Source of the DNA: an uncultured Gammaproteobacteria bacterium
Lineage (GTDB): Bacteria > Pseudomonadota > Gammaproteobacteria > Pseudomonadales > Pseudohongiellaceae
NCBI GenBank assembly: GCA_903853385.1
Contig: CAINTJ010000027.1
Span: 106,401 to 170,400, forward strand
Length of the DNA stretch: 64,000 bases
Direction: 5' to 3'
In this document: positions 34,007-48,661 of the stretch, in pieces
Position numbering within the stretch: the stretch's first letter is position 1
Layout of the letters: every line of letters starts with the position of its first letter
The notes under the pieces: model-generated
Told to the model about the DNA's origin: nothing
The model's database searches: none
The model's input: the letters and a program-made list of their open reading frames with translations, nothing else
Made by a program: the position numbers and the translations under genes

Positions 34007-35740
34007 ATGAACCTCAAGCAGCAGCTCGACCAACGTATCAGTGCAGCATTGGCCGCCCTCACCGGACAGCCCGACGCACTGGCCATGGTGGCCTACTCCA
34101 AAAGCCCGCAATTTGGCGACTATCAGGCCAATGGCGTGATGGCGCTCGCCAAAAAGCTGGGCAAAAACCCGCGTGAGCTCGGCCAGCTGCTGGCCCAACA
34201 ACTACAGCTGGACGACATCGTCAGCAAGGTCGAGGTGGCCGGTCCCGGCTTCATCAACCTGTTTATCAAGCCCGCATTCCTGAGTGAGCGGCTCAACCAG
34301 CTGGATCACGCCCGCCTGGTGGCTGCAGCTGCCCAACCCCAAACCGTGGTCATTGATTATTCATCGCCCAATCTGGCCAAGGAAATGCACGTCGGCCATT
34401 TGCGCGGCACCATCATTGGGGATGCGATTGCCCGCACGCTGGAATTTCTTGGCCACAAGCTGATACGTCAAAACCACTTCGGTGATTGGGGTACCCAGTT
34501 CGGCATGCTGATCACGCACATGCAAGAACTGCCATTTTATACTGAAGGCAAAATCAAGGCCGAACTATCCGATCTGGAGGGTTTCTACCGCGCCGCCAAG
34601 GAACGCTTCGATACCGACGCAGACTTCGCACGGCTGGCCCGTGAGAATGTGGTGCACTTGCAGGCTGGCCATCCCGGCTACATGGCACTGTGGAAAAAGT
34701 TCATCGATGTTTCCATTGAACACTGCCAGCAGCTTTACCAGCGTTTGGGGATTACGCTGACCGAACAAGACATCAGACCGGAAAGTTTCTACAACAGCCG
34801 CTTGCCGCAGGTGCTGGAGTTGCTGGATCAGCAAAAGCTTTTGACAGTGTCTGACGGTGCCAAGTGCGTATTTCTTGATGAATTCAAAACCAAGGAAGGT
34901 GAGCCGCTGCCAGTGATCATTGAAAAAACCGGTGGTGGTTTTCTCTATGCCACCACCGACCTGGCCGCCATCCGTTACCGTTGCCAGGAACTCCACGCCG
35001 AGCGCGTGTTGTATGTGGTGGATGCCCGGCAAAGCCTGCATTTCCAGCAGGTATTCACGGTGGCGCACCTGGCAGGTTTTGCCTCGGCTTCCTGCAAGCT
35101 CGAACATCTCTCCTATGGCACCATGATGGGCAAGGACGGCAAGCCCTTCAAAACCCGCAGCGGCGGTACCGTGAAACTGGTGGATCTTTGCAGTGAGGGC
35201 GTGGAGCGTGCGCTGGCGTTGGTGAGAGGCAAAAATCCCGAGACCAACCTGGACGATGCCGATCTGCAACATATTGCCGAGGTGGTTGGCATCGCTGCCA
35301 TCAAATACGCCGACCTCAGCAAGAACCGCAACAGCGACTACATCTTTGATTGGGACACCATGCTGTCATTTGAAGGCAATACTGCCCCTTACCTGCTCTA
35401 TGCCTATGCGCGCATTCGCAGCATCTTTCGCCGGGCGCAACTTGATGCGTCCGCGCCTTACATCATCAACGTTGAAGCCGCAGAAGAACAAGCCCTGGCG
35501 CTGAAATTATTGCAATTCACCGAAGCAGTTGAGACGCTGGCCTCTGAGTGCCTGCCCAACCAGCTGTGTTTGTATTTGTATGAGCTGGCAGGCTTGTTCA
35601 TGAAGTTCTATGAATGCTGCCCGGTGTTGAAAGCCGAGGGTTTGGTGCAGCAATCACGACTGGGGCTGTGCCAGCTGACCGCACTCACGCTGCAGCAGGG
35701 GCTCGGATTGCTGGGCATAACCACCCTGGAACAAATGTGA
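34007..35740 (+). CDS. argS: Arginyl-tRNA synthetase
   Basis: Class I synthetase charging tRNA-Arg. The 577-residue protein has the N-terminal Add-1 domain, HVGH (128-131) as the HIGH motif, and GKDGKPFKTRSG in place of a strict KMSKS, as is usual for ArgRS. The C-terminal helical DALR anticodon-binding domain ends the protein. No strong ribosome binding site is seen before the ATG. It is a single gene, divergent from the outer-membrane barrel gene across 283 bases in which I see no other gene. Confidence 0.97.
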   Translation: MNLKQQLDQRISAALAALTGQPDALAMVAYSKSPQFGDYQANGVMALAKKLGKNPRELGQLLAQQLQLDDIVSKVEVAGPGFINLFIKPAFLSERLNQLDHARLVAAAAQPQTVVIDYSSPNLAKEMHVGHLRGTIIGDAIARTLEFLGHKLIRQNHFGDWGTQFGMLITHMQELPFYTEGKIKAELSDLEGFYRAAKERFDTDADFARLARENVVHLQAGHPGYMALWKKFIDVSIEHCQQLYQRLGITLTEQDIRPESFYNSRLPQVLELLDQQKLLTVSDGAKCVFLDEFKTKEGEPLPVIIEKTGGGFLYATTDLAAIRYRCQELHAERVLYVVDARQSLHFQQVFTVAHLAGFASASCKLEHLSYGTMMGKDGKPFKTRSGGTVKLVDLCSEGVERALALVRGKNPETNLDDADLQHIAEVVGIAAIKYADLSKNRNSDYIFDWDTMLSFEGNTAPYLLYAYARIRSIFRRAQLDASAPYIINVEAAEEQALALKLLQFTEAVETLASECLPNQLCLYLYELAGLFMKFYECCPVLKAEGLVQQSRLGLCQLTALTLQQGLGLLGITTLEQM

Positions 35741-35795
35741 AGAATTTTAACGCCCTTAGTCAACTCATCCTGAATCAATCGACCTAGACTTCTAA

Positions 35796-38060
<2,265 letters not shown>

Positions 38061-38070
38061 CATCCTCCAC

Positions 38071-38108
38071 AAAAAAGCCGGCAATCCTCACGGATTGCCG
38101 GCTTTTTT
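38071..38108. terminator. Strong bidirectional terminator between icd and htpG
   Basis: AAAAAAGCCGGCAATCC pairs perfectly with GGATTGCCGGCTTTTTT around a 4-base loop (38088-38091). The A and T runs make it active for both convergent genes. Confidence 0.95.
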
Positions 38109-38149
38109 GTGTTTGCAATACTTGAGCGCTGATCTTCACCGCCTCTGAG

Positions 38150-40060
38150 CTATTTGCTCAAATCCAGCAACAGCTTGTTCAAGCGTGAAATATAGGAAGC
38201 CGGATCAGCCAACTGCCGGCCTTCGGCCAGTGAGGCCTGGTCGAACAGGATGCTGGCCAGATCGGCAAAGCGATCCTCGTCAGCTTCACGATCAAGCTTC
38301 TGCACCAGCGGGTGACTGGTGTTGATTTCAAAGATGGGCTTGCTATCCGGCACTTTCTGGCCGGCCGCTTCCATGATCTTGCGCATCTGCAAGCCCATGT
38401 CGTATTCGCCAACTGCCAGACAGGCTGGTGATTCGGTGAGGCGATGGGTGACGCGCACTTCTGATACACGCTCCTCCAGCGCCTTCTTGATGCGTTCCAG
38501 CAACGGCTGGGCTTTTTCAGTTTCTGCTTGTTGGTGCTGTTTTTCCTCTGGTGTATCCAGTTCACCCAGGTCGAGTTCGCCCTTGGTGATGTCCTGCAGT
38601 GACTTGCCATCGAACTCGGCCAGATTGCTCATCAACCATTCGTCGACGCGATCTGACAACAGCAGTACTTCGATGCCTTTCTTGCGGAACACTTCCAGAT
38701 GCGGACTGTTCTTCGCGGTCTGCCAGGTTTCACTGGCGACGTAGTAAATTTTGTTCTGGTCAGGTTTCATGCGGCTGACATAGTCTTCCAGCGTCTGATT
38801 CTGGCTGGCGTCACTGCCATGCGTGGTGGCAAACATCAGCAGCTTGGCGATCTTGTCCTTGTTGGCTTGATCTTCGGACGGGCCTTCTTTCAGCACATTG
38901 CCGAATTCCTTCCAGAATTCTGCGTATTTTTCCGGCTCCTTCTTCTTCAGTTTTTCCAGCATGTCGAGTGCACGCTTGGTCAATGCGCCCTTCATGGATT
39001 CCACGACCGGATCCTGCTGCAGGATTTCACGACTGACGTTCAGTGAAATGTCATTGGAATCCACCACGCCCTTGATAAAGCGCAGGTACAGCGGCAGGAA
39101 CTGTTCGGCATCATCCATGATGAAGATGCGCTGTACATAGAGTTTGAGACCGCGGGCACCGTCCCGGTTCCACATGTCATAGGGCGCGCGTTTCGGCACA
39201 TACAGCAGGCTGTTGTACTCCAGCTTGCCTTCGACTTTGTTGTGGCTCCAGTCAAGTGGATCACTGTAATCGTGACTGATGTGCTTGTAGAACTCCTGGT
39301 ATTCATCATCGGTGACTTCGCTACGCGGACGGGTCCACAGCGCCTTGGCAGAATTGACGGTTTCGTATTCTTTGGCTTTGGGTTCTTTTTGTTTTTCTTC
39401 GTCGCTGCGAAAATCCTGTTTTTCCATCATCACCGGCAGCGAGATGTGGTCAGCGTATTTTTTGACGATGCTGCGCAGACGGAAACCTTCGGCAAATTCT
39501 TTCTCGTCATTTTTCAAATGCAATACGATACGGGTGCCACGCGCGGGGATTTCCAGCGATTCCACCGTGAAGTCGGCTTCGCCCACCGATTCCCAGCGCA
39601 CGCCACTGGCAGCAGGTTCACCGGCCTTGCGGGTGAATACTTCCACCTTGTCGGCAACAATGAACGCTGAATAAAAGCCGACCCCGAACTGACCGATCAA
39701 CTGGGAATCCTTCTTCTGGTCGCCGGACAGGCTGGCCAAGAACTGGGCAGTGCCCGATTTGGCGATGGTACCGAGGTTCTCAATGACTTCGTCCCGGGTC
39801 ATGCCGATGCCGTTGTCGCTGACCGTGACAGTCTGGTTGGCGGCATCCACTTCGACCGTAATCTTGAGGTCGGAGTCGTTTTCGTAAAGGGCATTGTTGG
39901 TCAGCGCCAGAAACCGCAACTTGTCCGCGGCATCGGAGGCATTGGATATCAGTTCACGCAGAAAGATTTCCTTGTTGCTGTACAAGGAATGGATCATCAG
40001 ATGGAGCAATTGCTTGGCTTCGGTCTGGAATCCAAGGGTTTGTTTGGCAGCGGCAGTCAT
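38150..40060 (-). CDS. htpG: Hsp90-type chaperone HtpG
   Basis: ATP-dependent molecular chaperone in the cytoplasm. The 636-residue protein has the GHKL ATPase fold at the N-terminus ([36 protein letters not shown]), the middle domain and the C-terminal dimerisation domain. It lacks the long charged linker of eukaryotic Hsp90. A heat-shock-like promoter lies directly upstream. Usual length for the family. Confidence 0.97.
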   Translation of the reverse strand: MTAAAKQTLGFQTEAKQLLHLMIHSLYSNKEIFLRELISNASDAADKLRFLALTNNALYENDSDLKITVEVDAANQTVTVSDNGIGMTRDEVIENLGTIAKSGTAQFLASLSGDQKKDSQLIGQFGVGFYSAFIVADKVEVFTRKAGEPAASGVRWESVGEADFTVESLEIPARGTRIVLHLKNDEKEFAEGFRLRSIVKKYADHISLPVMMEKQDFRSDEEKQKEPKAKEYETVNSAKALWTRPRSEVTDDEYQEFYKHISHDYSDPLDWSHNKVEGKLEYNSLLYVPKRAPYDMWNRDGARGLKLYVQRIFIMDDAEQFLPLYLRFIKGVVDSNDISLNVSREILQQDPVVESMKGALTKRALDMLEKLKKKEPEKYAEFWKEFGNVLKEGPSEDQANKDKIAKLLMFATTHGSDASQNQTLEDYVSRMKPDQNKIYYVASETWQTAKNSPHLEVFRKKGIEVLLLSDRVDEWLMSNLAEFDGKSLQDITKGELDLGELDTPEEKQHQQAETEKAQPLLERIKKALEERVSEVRVTHRLTESPACLAVGEYDMGLQMRKIMEAAGQKVPDSKPIFEINTSHPLVQKLDREADEDRFADLASILFDQASLAEGRQLADPASYISRLNKLLLDLSK

Positions 40061-40096
40061 GGAGCCTCCTTCAGGTTGGGCAGGGACCTGTCGAAG

Positions 40097-40124
40097 GTAT
40101 GGGCTAGTTGAGGTATTTCAAGGG
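40097..40124 (-). promoter_or_regulatory. Possible sigma-32 (heat-shock) promoter of htpG
   Basis: On the minus strand, CTTGAAA (40116-40122) is followed after 12 bases by CCCAT (40099-40103), close to the RpoH consensus CTTGAAA/CCCCATnT. The spacing is slightly shorter than usual in E. coli. Regulation of htpG by RpoH is well known, and the position about 40-60 bases before the start codon fits. Confidence 0.5.
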
Positions 40125-40157
40125 CTTGTGCAGAATATGAAACACAGAGTACGTGCA

Positions 40158-40186
40158 GTAGCGGCCACCATTGCGATGGCCGCTAC
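40158..40186. other. Hairpin downstream of sucD
   Basis: GTAGCGGCCA and TGGCCGCTAC form a perfect 10-bp stem with a 9-base loop, just past the sucD stop. No U-run follows in the minus direction. It may mark or protect the 3' end of the long sdh-suc transcript, or be a weak terminator ahead of htpG. Confidence 0.55.
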
Positions 40187-40203
40187 AGTCGAAACCCGCA
40201 GCA

Positions 40204-41079
40204 TTACTTCCAGCCGGTGGCCTGCTTGATGCCATTGCCGATATCGGCCAGGCTCTTGACGGTGGTGATGCCAGCGGCTTCCAGCGCCGCAAACTTCTCG
40301 GCAGCGGTGCCCTTGCCCCCGGCAATGATGGCGCCAGCATGGCCCATGCGTTTGCCGGCAGGTGCGGTGACACCGGCAATGTAGGACACCACCGGCTTGG
40401 TGACATGCAGCTTGATGTAGGCAGCCGCCTCTTCTTCCGCACTGCCACCGATTTCGCCGATCATCACAATGGCTTCGGTTTGCGCGTCGTCCTGCAGCAG
40501 CTTGAGGATGTCGATAAAGTTGGAACCCGGAATTGGATCACCGCCGATACCAACACAGGTGGACTGGCCAAAACCATAGTCGGTGGTCTGCTTCACCGCT
40601 TCATAAGTCAGCGTGCCGGAGCGCGACACAATGCCGACTTTGCCGGGCAGATGGATATGGCCTGGCATGATGCCGATCTTGGATTCGCCGGGCGTAATCA
40701 CGCCCGGGCAATTGGGGCCGATCAGGCGCACGCCAAGTTCATCGCATTTGATCTTCACTACCAGCATGTCCAGCGTGGGAATGCCTTCGGTGATGCAGAC
40801 GATCAACTTGATACCGGCGTTGGCCGCTTCCAGAATCGAATCCTTGCAGAAAGGGGCCGGTACATAAATTACCGAAGCTTCCGCACCGGTTTCCGCCACA
40901 GCATCGGCCACAGTATTGAATACCGGCAAGCCCAGATGTTGCTGGCCGCCTTTGCCGGGCGTTACGCCGCCGACCATTCTGGTGCCATAGGCAATGGCCT
41001 GTTCGGAATGCAAGGTGCCCTGGGCACCAGTGAAACCCTGACAGATGACGCGGGTGCTTTTGTTGATCAGGATACTCAT
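40204..41079 (-). CDS. sucD: Succinyl-CoA synthetase alpha subunit
   Basis: Forms succinate and ATP/GTP from succinyl-CoA with SucC. The 291 residues match the family. The N-terminal CoA-binding fold begins [11 protein letters not shown], and the phosphohistidine lies in GHAGAI. The start overlaps the sucC stop by four bases (ATGA). Last gene of the sdhCDAB-sucAB-lpd-sucCD series. Confidence 0.98.
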   Translation of the reverse strand: MSILINKSTRVICQGFTGAQGTLHSEQAIAYGTRMVGGVTPGKGGQQHLGLPVFNTVADAVAETGAEASVIYVPAPFCKDSILEAANAGIKLIVCITEGIPTLDMLVVKIKCDELGVRLIGPNCPGVITPGESKIGIMPGHIHLPGKVGIVSRSGTLTYEAVKQTTDYGFGQSTCVGIGGDPIPGSNFIDILKLLQDDAQTEAIVMIGEIGGSAEEEAAAYIKLHVTKPVVSYIAGVTAPAGKRMGHAGAIIAGGKGTAAEKFAALEAAGITTVKSLADIGNGIKQATGWK

Positions 41080-42245
41080 GGCTTGCCTCCGGCTGCTTTC
41101 ACGACTTGTTGCGCAGCATCGGTCAGGCTCTTGGCTGCAATGATATTGAGACCACTCTTTGCCAAAACCTCGGCGCCGAGTGCGGCATTGTTGCCTTCCA
41201 GACGCACCACCACCGGCACTTTCACGCCGACTTCGTTGACAGCACCAATGATGCCTTCGGCAATCAGGTCGCAGCGCACGATGCCACCGAAGATGTTGAC
41301 CAGTACGGCTTTGACATTACTGTCGGACAAAATGATCTTGAAGGCTTCCGTCACGCGCTCCTTGGTGGCACCACCGCCGACGTCGAGGAAGTTGGCTGGC
41401 TGGCCGCCGTGCAGTTTGACGATGTCCATGGTACCCATCGCCAGACCGGCCCCGTTGACCATACAACCGATGTTGCCTTCCAGCGCTACATAGTTGAGCT
41501 CCCATTTGGCAGCGAGCGCTTCACGGGCATCGTCCTGCGACGGATCGTGCATGGCGCGGATTTTCGGCTGACGGTACAGAGCATTGCCATCGATGCTCAG
41601 TTTGGCATCCAGGCAATGCAGGTTGCCGGCCTTGGTGATGACGAGCGGATTGATTTCCAGCAGCGCCAGATCACAATCCACAAACAGTTTGGCCAGCCCA
41701 AGGAAAATCTGCGTGAACTGTTTGATCTGTTCGGCATTGAGACCGAGTTTGAACGCGAGCTCACGGGCCTGGTAAGGCTGGGCACCGGCAAGCGGATCGA
41801 TAGTCGCCTTGAGGATCTTTTCCGGCGTGTCGTGCGCAACTTTCTCGATCTCGACACCACCTTCGGTGGAGGCCATGAACACCACGCGACGGGAACTGCG
41901 ATCTATCACAGCGCCCAGATAAAGTTCCCTGGCAATGTCAGTACAGGTCTCTACCAGGATCTTGGTCACCGGCTGGCCATGCTGGTCGGTCTGATAGGTA
42001 ACCAGGTTTTTGCCGAGCCACTTGGCGGCAAACTCGCGAATCTCGTCTTTGCTTTTCAACAACTTGACGCCACCGGCCTTGCCGCGACCACCGGCGTGCA
42101 CCTGGGCTTTTACCACCCATTCACTGCCACCGATCTTGTCGGCAGCGGCGGCAGCTTCATCCGGAGTATCACATGCATAGCCCTTGGATACTGGCAAACC
42201 ATATTCGGCAAACAACTGCTTGCCCTGGTATTCGTGTAAATTCAT
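41076..42245 (-). CDS. sucC: Succinyl-CoA synthetase beta subunit
   Basis: ATP-grasp subunit that binds nucleotide and succinate. I use the ATG at 42245 ([12 protein letters not shown]), giving 389 residues, almost the E. coli length; the frame is open for 29 more codons, but these overlap the lpd gap and are not conserved. [16 protein letters not shown] and [10 protein letters not shown] are family hallmarks. Follows lpdA after 25 bases. Confidence 0.98.
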   Translation of the reverse strand: MNLHEYQGKQLFAEYGLPVSKGYACDTPDEAAAAADKIGGSEWVVKAQVHAGGRGKAGGVKLLKSKDEIREFAAKWLGKNLVTYQTDQHGQPVTKILVETCTDIARELYLGAVIDRSSRRVVFMASTEGGVEIEKVAHDTPEKILKATIDPLAGAQPYQARELAFKLGLNAEQIKQFTQIFLGLAKLFVDCDLALLEINPLVITKAGNLHCLDAKLSIDGNALYRQPKIRAMHDPSQDDAREALAAKWELNYVALEGNIGCMVNGAGLAMGTMDIVKLHGGQPANFLDVGGGATKERVTEAFKIILSDSNVKAVLVNIFGGIVRCDLIAEGIIGAVNEVGVKVPVVVRLEGNNAALGAEVLAKSGLNIIAAKSLTDAAQQVVKAAGGKP

Positions 42246-42270
42246 GGAGAATTCCTGTGACTGAAAAAAA

Positions 42271-43764
<1,494 letters not shown>

Positions 43765-44994
43765 TCAGACTTCGAGGAAAATACGGGCCGGATCTTCCAG
43801 CAGCTCCTTGATGGTAACCAGGAACTGCACGGCTTCCTTGCCATCGATCATGCGATGGTCATAGGACAAGGCCAGATACATCATCGGCAAAATTTTCACT
43901 TCGCCATTCACTGCCATCGGCCGCTCCTGGATCTTGTGCATGCCGAGAATGGCGGTCTGGGGCGGATTCAAAATCGGCGTCGACAACAGCGAGCCAAACA
44001 CACCGCCATTGGAAATCGTGAAGGTACCACCGGTGATATCGTCGATGCCCAGTTTGCCGTCTTTGGCTTTCACGCCGTAATCACTGATGGCTTTTTCGAT
44101 GCCGGCAAAACTCAAGGCATCGGCATTGCGTAGCACTGGCACTACCAGGCCACGCGGAGAAGACACCGCAACCCCAATGTCCTGATAACCGTGGTAAATG
44201 ATGTCATTGCCGTCGATGGAGGCATTCACGGCCGGGAAACGTTTGAGACCTTCCACCGCCGCGCGCACGAAAAACGACATGAAGCCGAGACGCACTCCAT
44301 TGTGTTTTTTCTCGAACATATCCTTGTAACGAGTACGCAGATTCATCACCTCCTGCATGTTGACCTCGTTGAAAGTGGTCAGCATCGCGGTGCTCTGCGA
44401 GGCTTCCAGCAGGCGCTCGGCGACTTTGGCTCGCAGACGGGTCATCGGTACGCGCTGTTCCGGACGCGCGCCTTGAGGTGCTGCTGGCGCCGAATCCGCC
44501 GCAGCCTTGGCGGAGGGGCTCGTGGGCGCAGAACTGGACGGCTTGGCACCGCCGATAAAATTCACCACATCTTCCTTGGTAATGCGCCCATCCTTGCCAG
44601 TGCTGGGCACTGAATTGGGATCCAGCTTGTTCTCTTCGATCAGCTTGCGGGCAGCCGGACTCATAAACACTTCAAGATTGCTCTTGTCGACAGTTGGTGC
44701 GGCCACCGACGCGGCTGCTTTGACCGGTGTTGACGCAGCAGTTGCACCAGCTTCTATTACTGCCAGCAATTCATTGCTGACGATGACATCACCTTCACCC
44801 TTGACGATTTTCTGCAACACGCCATCCGCAGGTGCCACTACTTCCAGCAACACCTTGTCGGTTTCAATGTCGACAATCAGTTCGTCACGCGCCACAGCCT
44901 GCCCGGCTTTCTTGTACCAGGTGGCGATCCTGCCATCAGGCACGGATTCGGGGAGTGCCGGAGCTTTGATTTCTATCATCGGGCCGTTCGCCAT
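43765..44994 (-). CDS. sucB: 2-oxoglutarate dehydrogenase E2 (dihydrolipoyl succinyltransferase)
   Basis: Core of the 2-oxoglutarate dehydrogenase complex. The 409 residues include one lipoyl domain (lysine in [10 protein letters not shown]), an alanine/proline-rich linker, the E1/E3-binding domain ([15 protein letters not shown]) and the acyltransferase domain with the active-site [10 protein letters not shown] strong AGGAAG site precedes the ATG. Follows sucA after 49 bases. Confidence 0.98.
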   Translation of the reverse strand: MANGPMIEIKAPALPESVPDGRIATWYKKAGQAVARDELIVDIETDKVLLEVVAPADGVLQKIVKGEGDVIVSNELLAVIEAGATAASTPVKAAASVAAPTVDKSNLEVFMSPAARKLIEENKLDPNSVPSTGKDGRITKEDVVNFIGGAKPSSSAPTSPSAKAAADSAPAAPQGARPEQRVPMTRLRAKVAERLLEASQSTAMLTTFNEVNMQEVMNLRTRYKDMFEKKHNGVRLGFMSFFVRAAVEGLKRFPAVNASIDGNDIIYHGYQDIGVAVSSPRGLVVPVLRNADALSFAGIEKAISDYGVKAKDGKLGIDDITGGTFTISNGGVFGSLLSTPILNPPQTAILGMHKIQERPMAVNGEVKILPMMYLALSYDHRMIDGKEAVQFLVTIKELLEDPARIFLEV

Positions 44995-45043
44995 GTGTCC
45001 TTCCTCTTGTAATTAGTCGCCGTGCTTGTTGTTGCGAATAGAA

Positions 45044-47893
45044 TTATTTAAGTTCAAAAGCATCTTTCAGGAACTGTTCCAGCTCCTTGTTATGCAAGGC
45101 ACCATAGCCGGCTGCCGGAGAAGCGGACGCTTCCCGTCCGGCATAGACCAGTGTCAGCGCCGGATTGTGCCTGGTAATCACATTGCGCATATGGTGCTGG
45201 CTTGAATACCAGGCACCCATGTTCTGCGGCTCTTCCTGACACCACACCACGGTTTCCAGATTGCTGTAGGGAGCTATGATTTCTGCCAGTTTGTCTTCCG
45301 GGAATGGATACAACTGTTCCAGTCTGACAATGGCAGCATCATCGAACTTGCTGTCGCGACGCCGTGCGCGCAAATCGTAATAGACCTTGCCGCTGCACAG
45401 TATCAGTCGTTTGACCTGCTTGGGTTTCAGCGCATCGGTTTCACCAATAACGGTCAGGAATGAACCGTTGGCCAATTCGTCCAGCGTTGAGATGGCTTCC
45501 TTGTGACGCAAGAGACTCTTCGGTGTCATGACAATCAGCGGTTTGCGTAGCGGACGGATCATCTGGCGACGCAGCATGTGGAAGACCTGCGCCGGCGTGG
45601 TCGGTATGCAGACCTGCATGTTCTTCTGTGCACACAATTGCAGAAAGCGCTCCAGGCGGGCCGAACTGTGCTCAGGACCCTGACCTTCATAACCATGCGG
45701 CAGGAACAAGGTGAGGCCACACAGTCGTTCCCATTTGTATTCACCACTGGCGATGAACTGGTCAATCACCACTTGCGCGCCGTTGGCAAAATCACCGAAT
45801 TGCGCTTCCCAGATCACCAGCGCATCTGGTCGGGTGGTGGCATAGCCGTATTCAAAGGCCAATACTGCTTCTTCCGACAGCAGTGAATCAAAAATCACGA
45901 ATTTGCGCTGCGACTCATTGATATGTGCGAGCGGCACATAGGCTTCGCCGGTGTTCTGATCGTGCAACACGGCATGCCGATGCGAAAAAGTACCGCGGCC
46001 GACATCCTGCCCGGTGATCCGCACTTTGTAATTGGTATCGACCAGACTTGCATAGGCCAGCAGTTCGGCACAGCCCCAATCCAGCGCCTGTTCGCCTCGG
46101 GCCATCTTGCCGCGATCTTCCAGCACTTTGGCCACCTGACGATTGACGGTGAAACCGCTCGGCAGCTGGTTGATCTTTTCGGCCAGGGATTTCAGATAGC
46201 CTATTTTAATCGTGGTGTCGCAGGGCATGCTCATGTCATGACCAAGATAAGGGCGCCAATCGATATAAAGTGCCGTGTTGGGAGCAGTCACCAGGCTCTT
46301 TACCACATGGGTGCCTTCGGCCAGTGCCTTGCGGTAGTTGTTCATCATGTCATCGGCTTCGGATTTGCTCAGCAAGCCCTCAGCCACCAGTTTGTCGGCA
46401 TAGAGGGTACGTGTGCTGGGCAGGTTGCGGATGATCTTGTACATCAGCGGCTGCGTGGTGGCCGGTTCATCGGTTTCATTGTGGCCACGACGGCGATAGC
46501 ACACCAGATCGACTACTACATCCTTGTGGAATTCATTGCGGTAATCCAGCGCCAGCTGCGTGACAAACATTACCGCTTCCGGATCATCTCCGTTCACATG
46601 GAAAATCGGCGCATGCACCATCTTGGCGACATCAGTACAGTATTCAGTGGAACGTGCGTCATCCTGGCGATTGGTAGTGAAACCAACCTGGTTATTGATG
46701 ACGATGTGTACGGAGCCACCGGTGTAGTAGGCACGCGTCTGCGACATCTGCAGGGTTTCCATCACCACGCCCTGGCCGGCAAAGGACGCATCACCATGGA
46801 CGATGATCGGCAATACTGTTTTGCCTTCCGGATCCTTGCGGCGATCCTGCCGGGCCCGTACTGAACCTTCCGCAACCGGCGACACGATCTCGAGATGGGA
46901 TGGATTGAAGGCCATGCTGCAATGCACTTCGCCGCCGGGGGTCATGATGTTGGAAGAGAAACCCAGGTGATATTTGACGTCCCCTGAATGCTGGAAGCGG
47001 GCACGACCTTCAAACTCATCAAACAGCACTGACGGGTTTTTGCCGAGCGTGTTGATAAGCACATTGAGGCGGCCACGATGGGCCATGGCGATGACGATTT
47101 CCTTGGCACCGGCAATACCTGCGCGCTGAATGATATCGTCGAGCGCATGGATCACGCTTTCACCACCTTCCAGACCGAAGCGTTTGGTGCCTGGATATTT
47201 GGCATCCAGATGTTTTTCGAGACCCTCTGCTGCAGTCAGTCTTTCCAGAATGTGGAGGCGGGTTTCCCTGGCAAAGCCGGAACCGGGACGACCGCCGACT
47301 GATTCAATACGACTCTGGATCCACTGTTTCTCTTTCAGATCGTCGATGGCCATGTATTCGTAGCCAACAGCACTGCAATAAGTATCTTCCAGTACCGCAA
47401 CGATTTCCGATAACTGGGCGGACTCATGTTCCATGAACAGCGGCTGGGTGTTGAAAACCGTATCCAGGTCGGCGCTGGAAAGATGGTGATACTCAAGTTT
47501 GAGATCAAGCACACTGGCCCGATGCATCAGGCCAAGCGGATCCAGCTTGGCCTGCTGATGGCCGCGTACGCGATATGAACTGATCATCTGCACCACACCA
47601 ACCTGTTTGGCTTCATGCTGCAGGCTGCCCGGTTGCTTGCCGTCGTTGTTCTGGATGAAAGTTACCTGGCCGCGTTTGGGCAAATCACGAAAACTTTCGC
47701 GCACGCTGGCGTGCGACACATCACTGGTGCCGGCACCATGCGGCAGCGCATTGAAAAATACGCTCCATTCTGCCGGCACGGATGCAGGATCCGCCAGCCA
47801 GTTTTCAAACAGGCTTTCCACGTATTCCTGGTTACCACCGGAAAGTTGACCGCTCTTCTGCATCATTTCCCGGAAGTTCTGTTGCATGTTCAT
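45044..47893 (-). CDS. sucA: 2-oxoglutarate dehydrogenase E1
   Basis: Thiamine-diphosphate enzyme that decarboxylates 2-oxoglutarate. The 949-residue protein has the N-terminal E2-binding segment, AMAHRGRLNVL, GDASFAGQGVV, the ThDP-binding region (NGDDPEAVMFV) and the C-terminal transketolase-like domain. A GAGGGG site lies before the ATG. It follows sdhB after 40 bases, continuing the TCA operon. Confidence 0.98.
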   Translation of the reverse strand: MNMQQNFREMMQKSGQLSGGNQEYVESLFENWLADPASVPAEWSVFFNALPHGAGTSDVSHASVRESFRDLPKRGQVTFIQNNDGKQPGSLQHEAKQVGVVQMISSYRVRGHQQAKLDPLGLMHRASVLDLKLEYHHLSSADLDTVFNTQPLFMEHESAQLSEIVAVLEDTYCSAVGYEYMAIDDLKEKQWIQSRIESVGGRPGSGFARETRLHILERLTAAEGLEKHLDAKYPGTKRFGLEGGESVIHALDDIIQRAGIAGAKEIVIAMAHRGRLNVLINTLGKNPSVLFDEFEGRARFQHSGDVKYHLGFSSNIMTPGGEVHCSMAFNPSHLEIVSPVAEGSVRARQDRRKDPEGKTVLPIIVHGDASFAGQGVVMETLQMSQTRAYYTGGSVHIVINNQVGFTTNRQDDARSTEYCTDVAKMVHAPIFHVNGDDPEAVMFVTQLALDYRNEFHKDVVVDLVCYRRRGHNETDEPATTQPLMYKIIRNLPSTRTLYADKLVAEGLLSKSEADDMMNNYRKALAEGTHVVKSLVTAPNTALYIDWRPYLGHDMSMPCDTTIKIGYLKSLAEKINQLPSGFTVNRQVAKVLEDRGKMARGEQALDWGCAELLAYASLVDTNYKVRITGQDVGRGTFSHRHAVLHDQNTGEAYVPLAHINESQRKFVIFDSLLSEEAVLAFEYGYATTRPDALVIWEAQFGDFANGAQVVIDQFIASGEYKWERLCGLTLFLPHGYEGQGPEHSSARLERFLQLCAQKNMQVCIPTTPAQVFHMLRRQMIRPLRKPLIVMTPKSLLRHKEAISTLDELANGSFLTVIGETDALKPKQVKRLILCSGKVYYDLRARRRDSKFDDAAIVRLEQLYPFPEDKLAEIIAPYSNLETVVWCQEEPQNMGAWYSSQHHMRNVITRHNPALTLVYAGREASASPAAGYGALHNKELEQFLKDAFELK

Positions 47894-47933
47894 AAGTTAC
47901 CCCTCGTAACCTGCCGCTTTGGCTAATGACAAA

Positions 47934-48638
47934 CTAGATTGCCCGCTCCAACAACATGGAACGGATTTGACCGATAGCCTTGGTGGGATTAAGGCCTTTT
48001 GGACATACGGATACACAATTCATGATGCCGCGGCAGCGAAACACACTGAAAGGATCTTCCAGTGCCGCCAATCTTTCTTCCGTGCGGGTATCCCTGCTGT
48101 CAGCAAGAAAGCGGTAAGCCTGCAGCAAGCCGGCCGGGCCGATGAACTTGTCAGGATTCCACCAGAACGACGGGCAGCTGGTGGAGCAGCACGCGCACAG
48201 GATGCACTCGTAGAGTCCGTCCAGCTTGGCACGCTCTTCCGGTGACTGCAGCCGTTCAATTGCTGGCGGCGGATCGTCGTTCTGCAGAAATGGTTTCACT
48301 TTTTCATATTGTTTGTAGAACGCGGTCATGTCGACCACCAGATCACGGATCACCGGCAAACCTGGCAGCGGCCGCAGCACCAGTTTGTTGTTCTTTACCA
48401 CTGCCGACACATGCGTGACGCAAGCCAAAGCATTGCGTCCGTTGATGTTCATGCCATCGGAACCACACACTCCTTCTCGGCACGAACGACGGTAGGTGAG
48501 CGATGAATCCTGGTCTTTCACCAGTTGCAACACATCCAGCACCATCATGTCTTTGCCTGCGGGCAAATCGATCTGGTAGTCCTGCATGTGTGGCTGACTG
48601 TCTGTTTCAGGGTTGTATCGATAGACGCTGACTAACAC
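47934..48638 (-). CDS. sdhB: Succinate dehydrogenase iron-sulfur subunit
   Basis: Carries electrons from SdhA to ubiquinone. The 234 residues hold the [2Fe-2S] cysteines in SCREGVCGSDG, the [4Fe-4S] set CILCACCSTSCP and the [3Fe-4S] set CRGIMNCVSVCPKG. The start is a GTG with an AAGG site. It follows sdhA after 23 bases. Confidence 0.98.
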   Translation of the reverse strand: MLVSVYRYNPETDSQPHMQDYQIDLPAGKDMMVLDVLQLVKDQDSSLTYRRSCREGVCGSDGMNINGRNALACVTHVSAVVKNNKLVLRPLPGLPVIRDLVVDMTAFYKQYEKVKPFLQNDDPPPAIERLQSPEERAKLDGLYECILCACCSTSCPSFWWNPDKFIGPAGLLQAYRFLADSRDTRTEERLAALEDPFSVFRCRGIMNCVSVCPKGLNPTKAIGQIRSMLLERAI

Positions 48639-48661
48639 AGTTGTTTACCTTTCAGTTCTGA

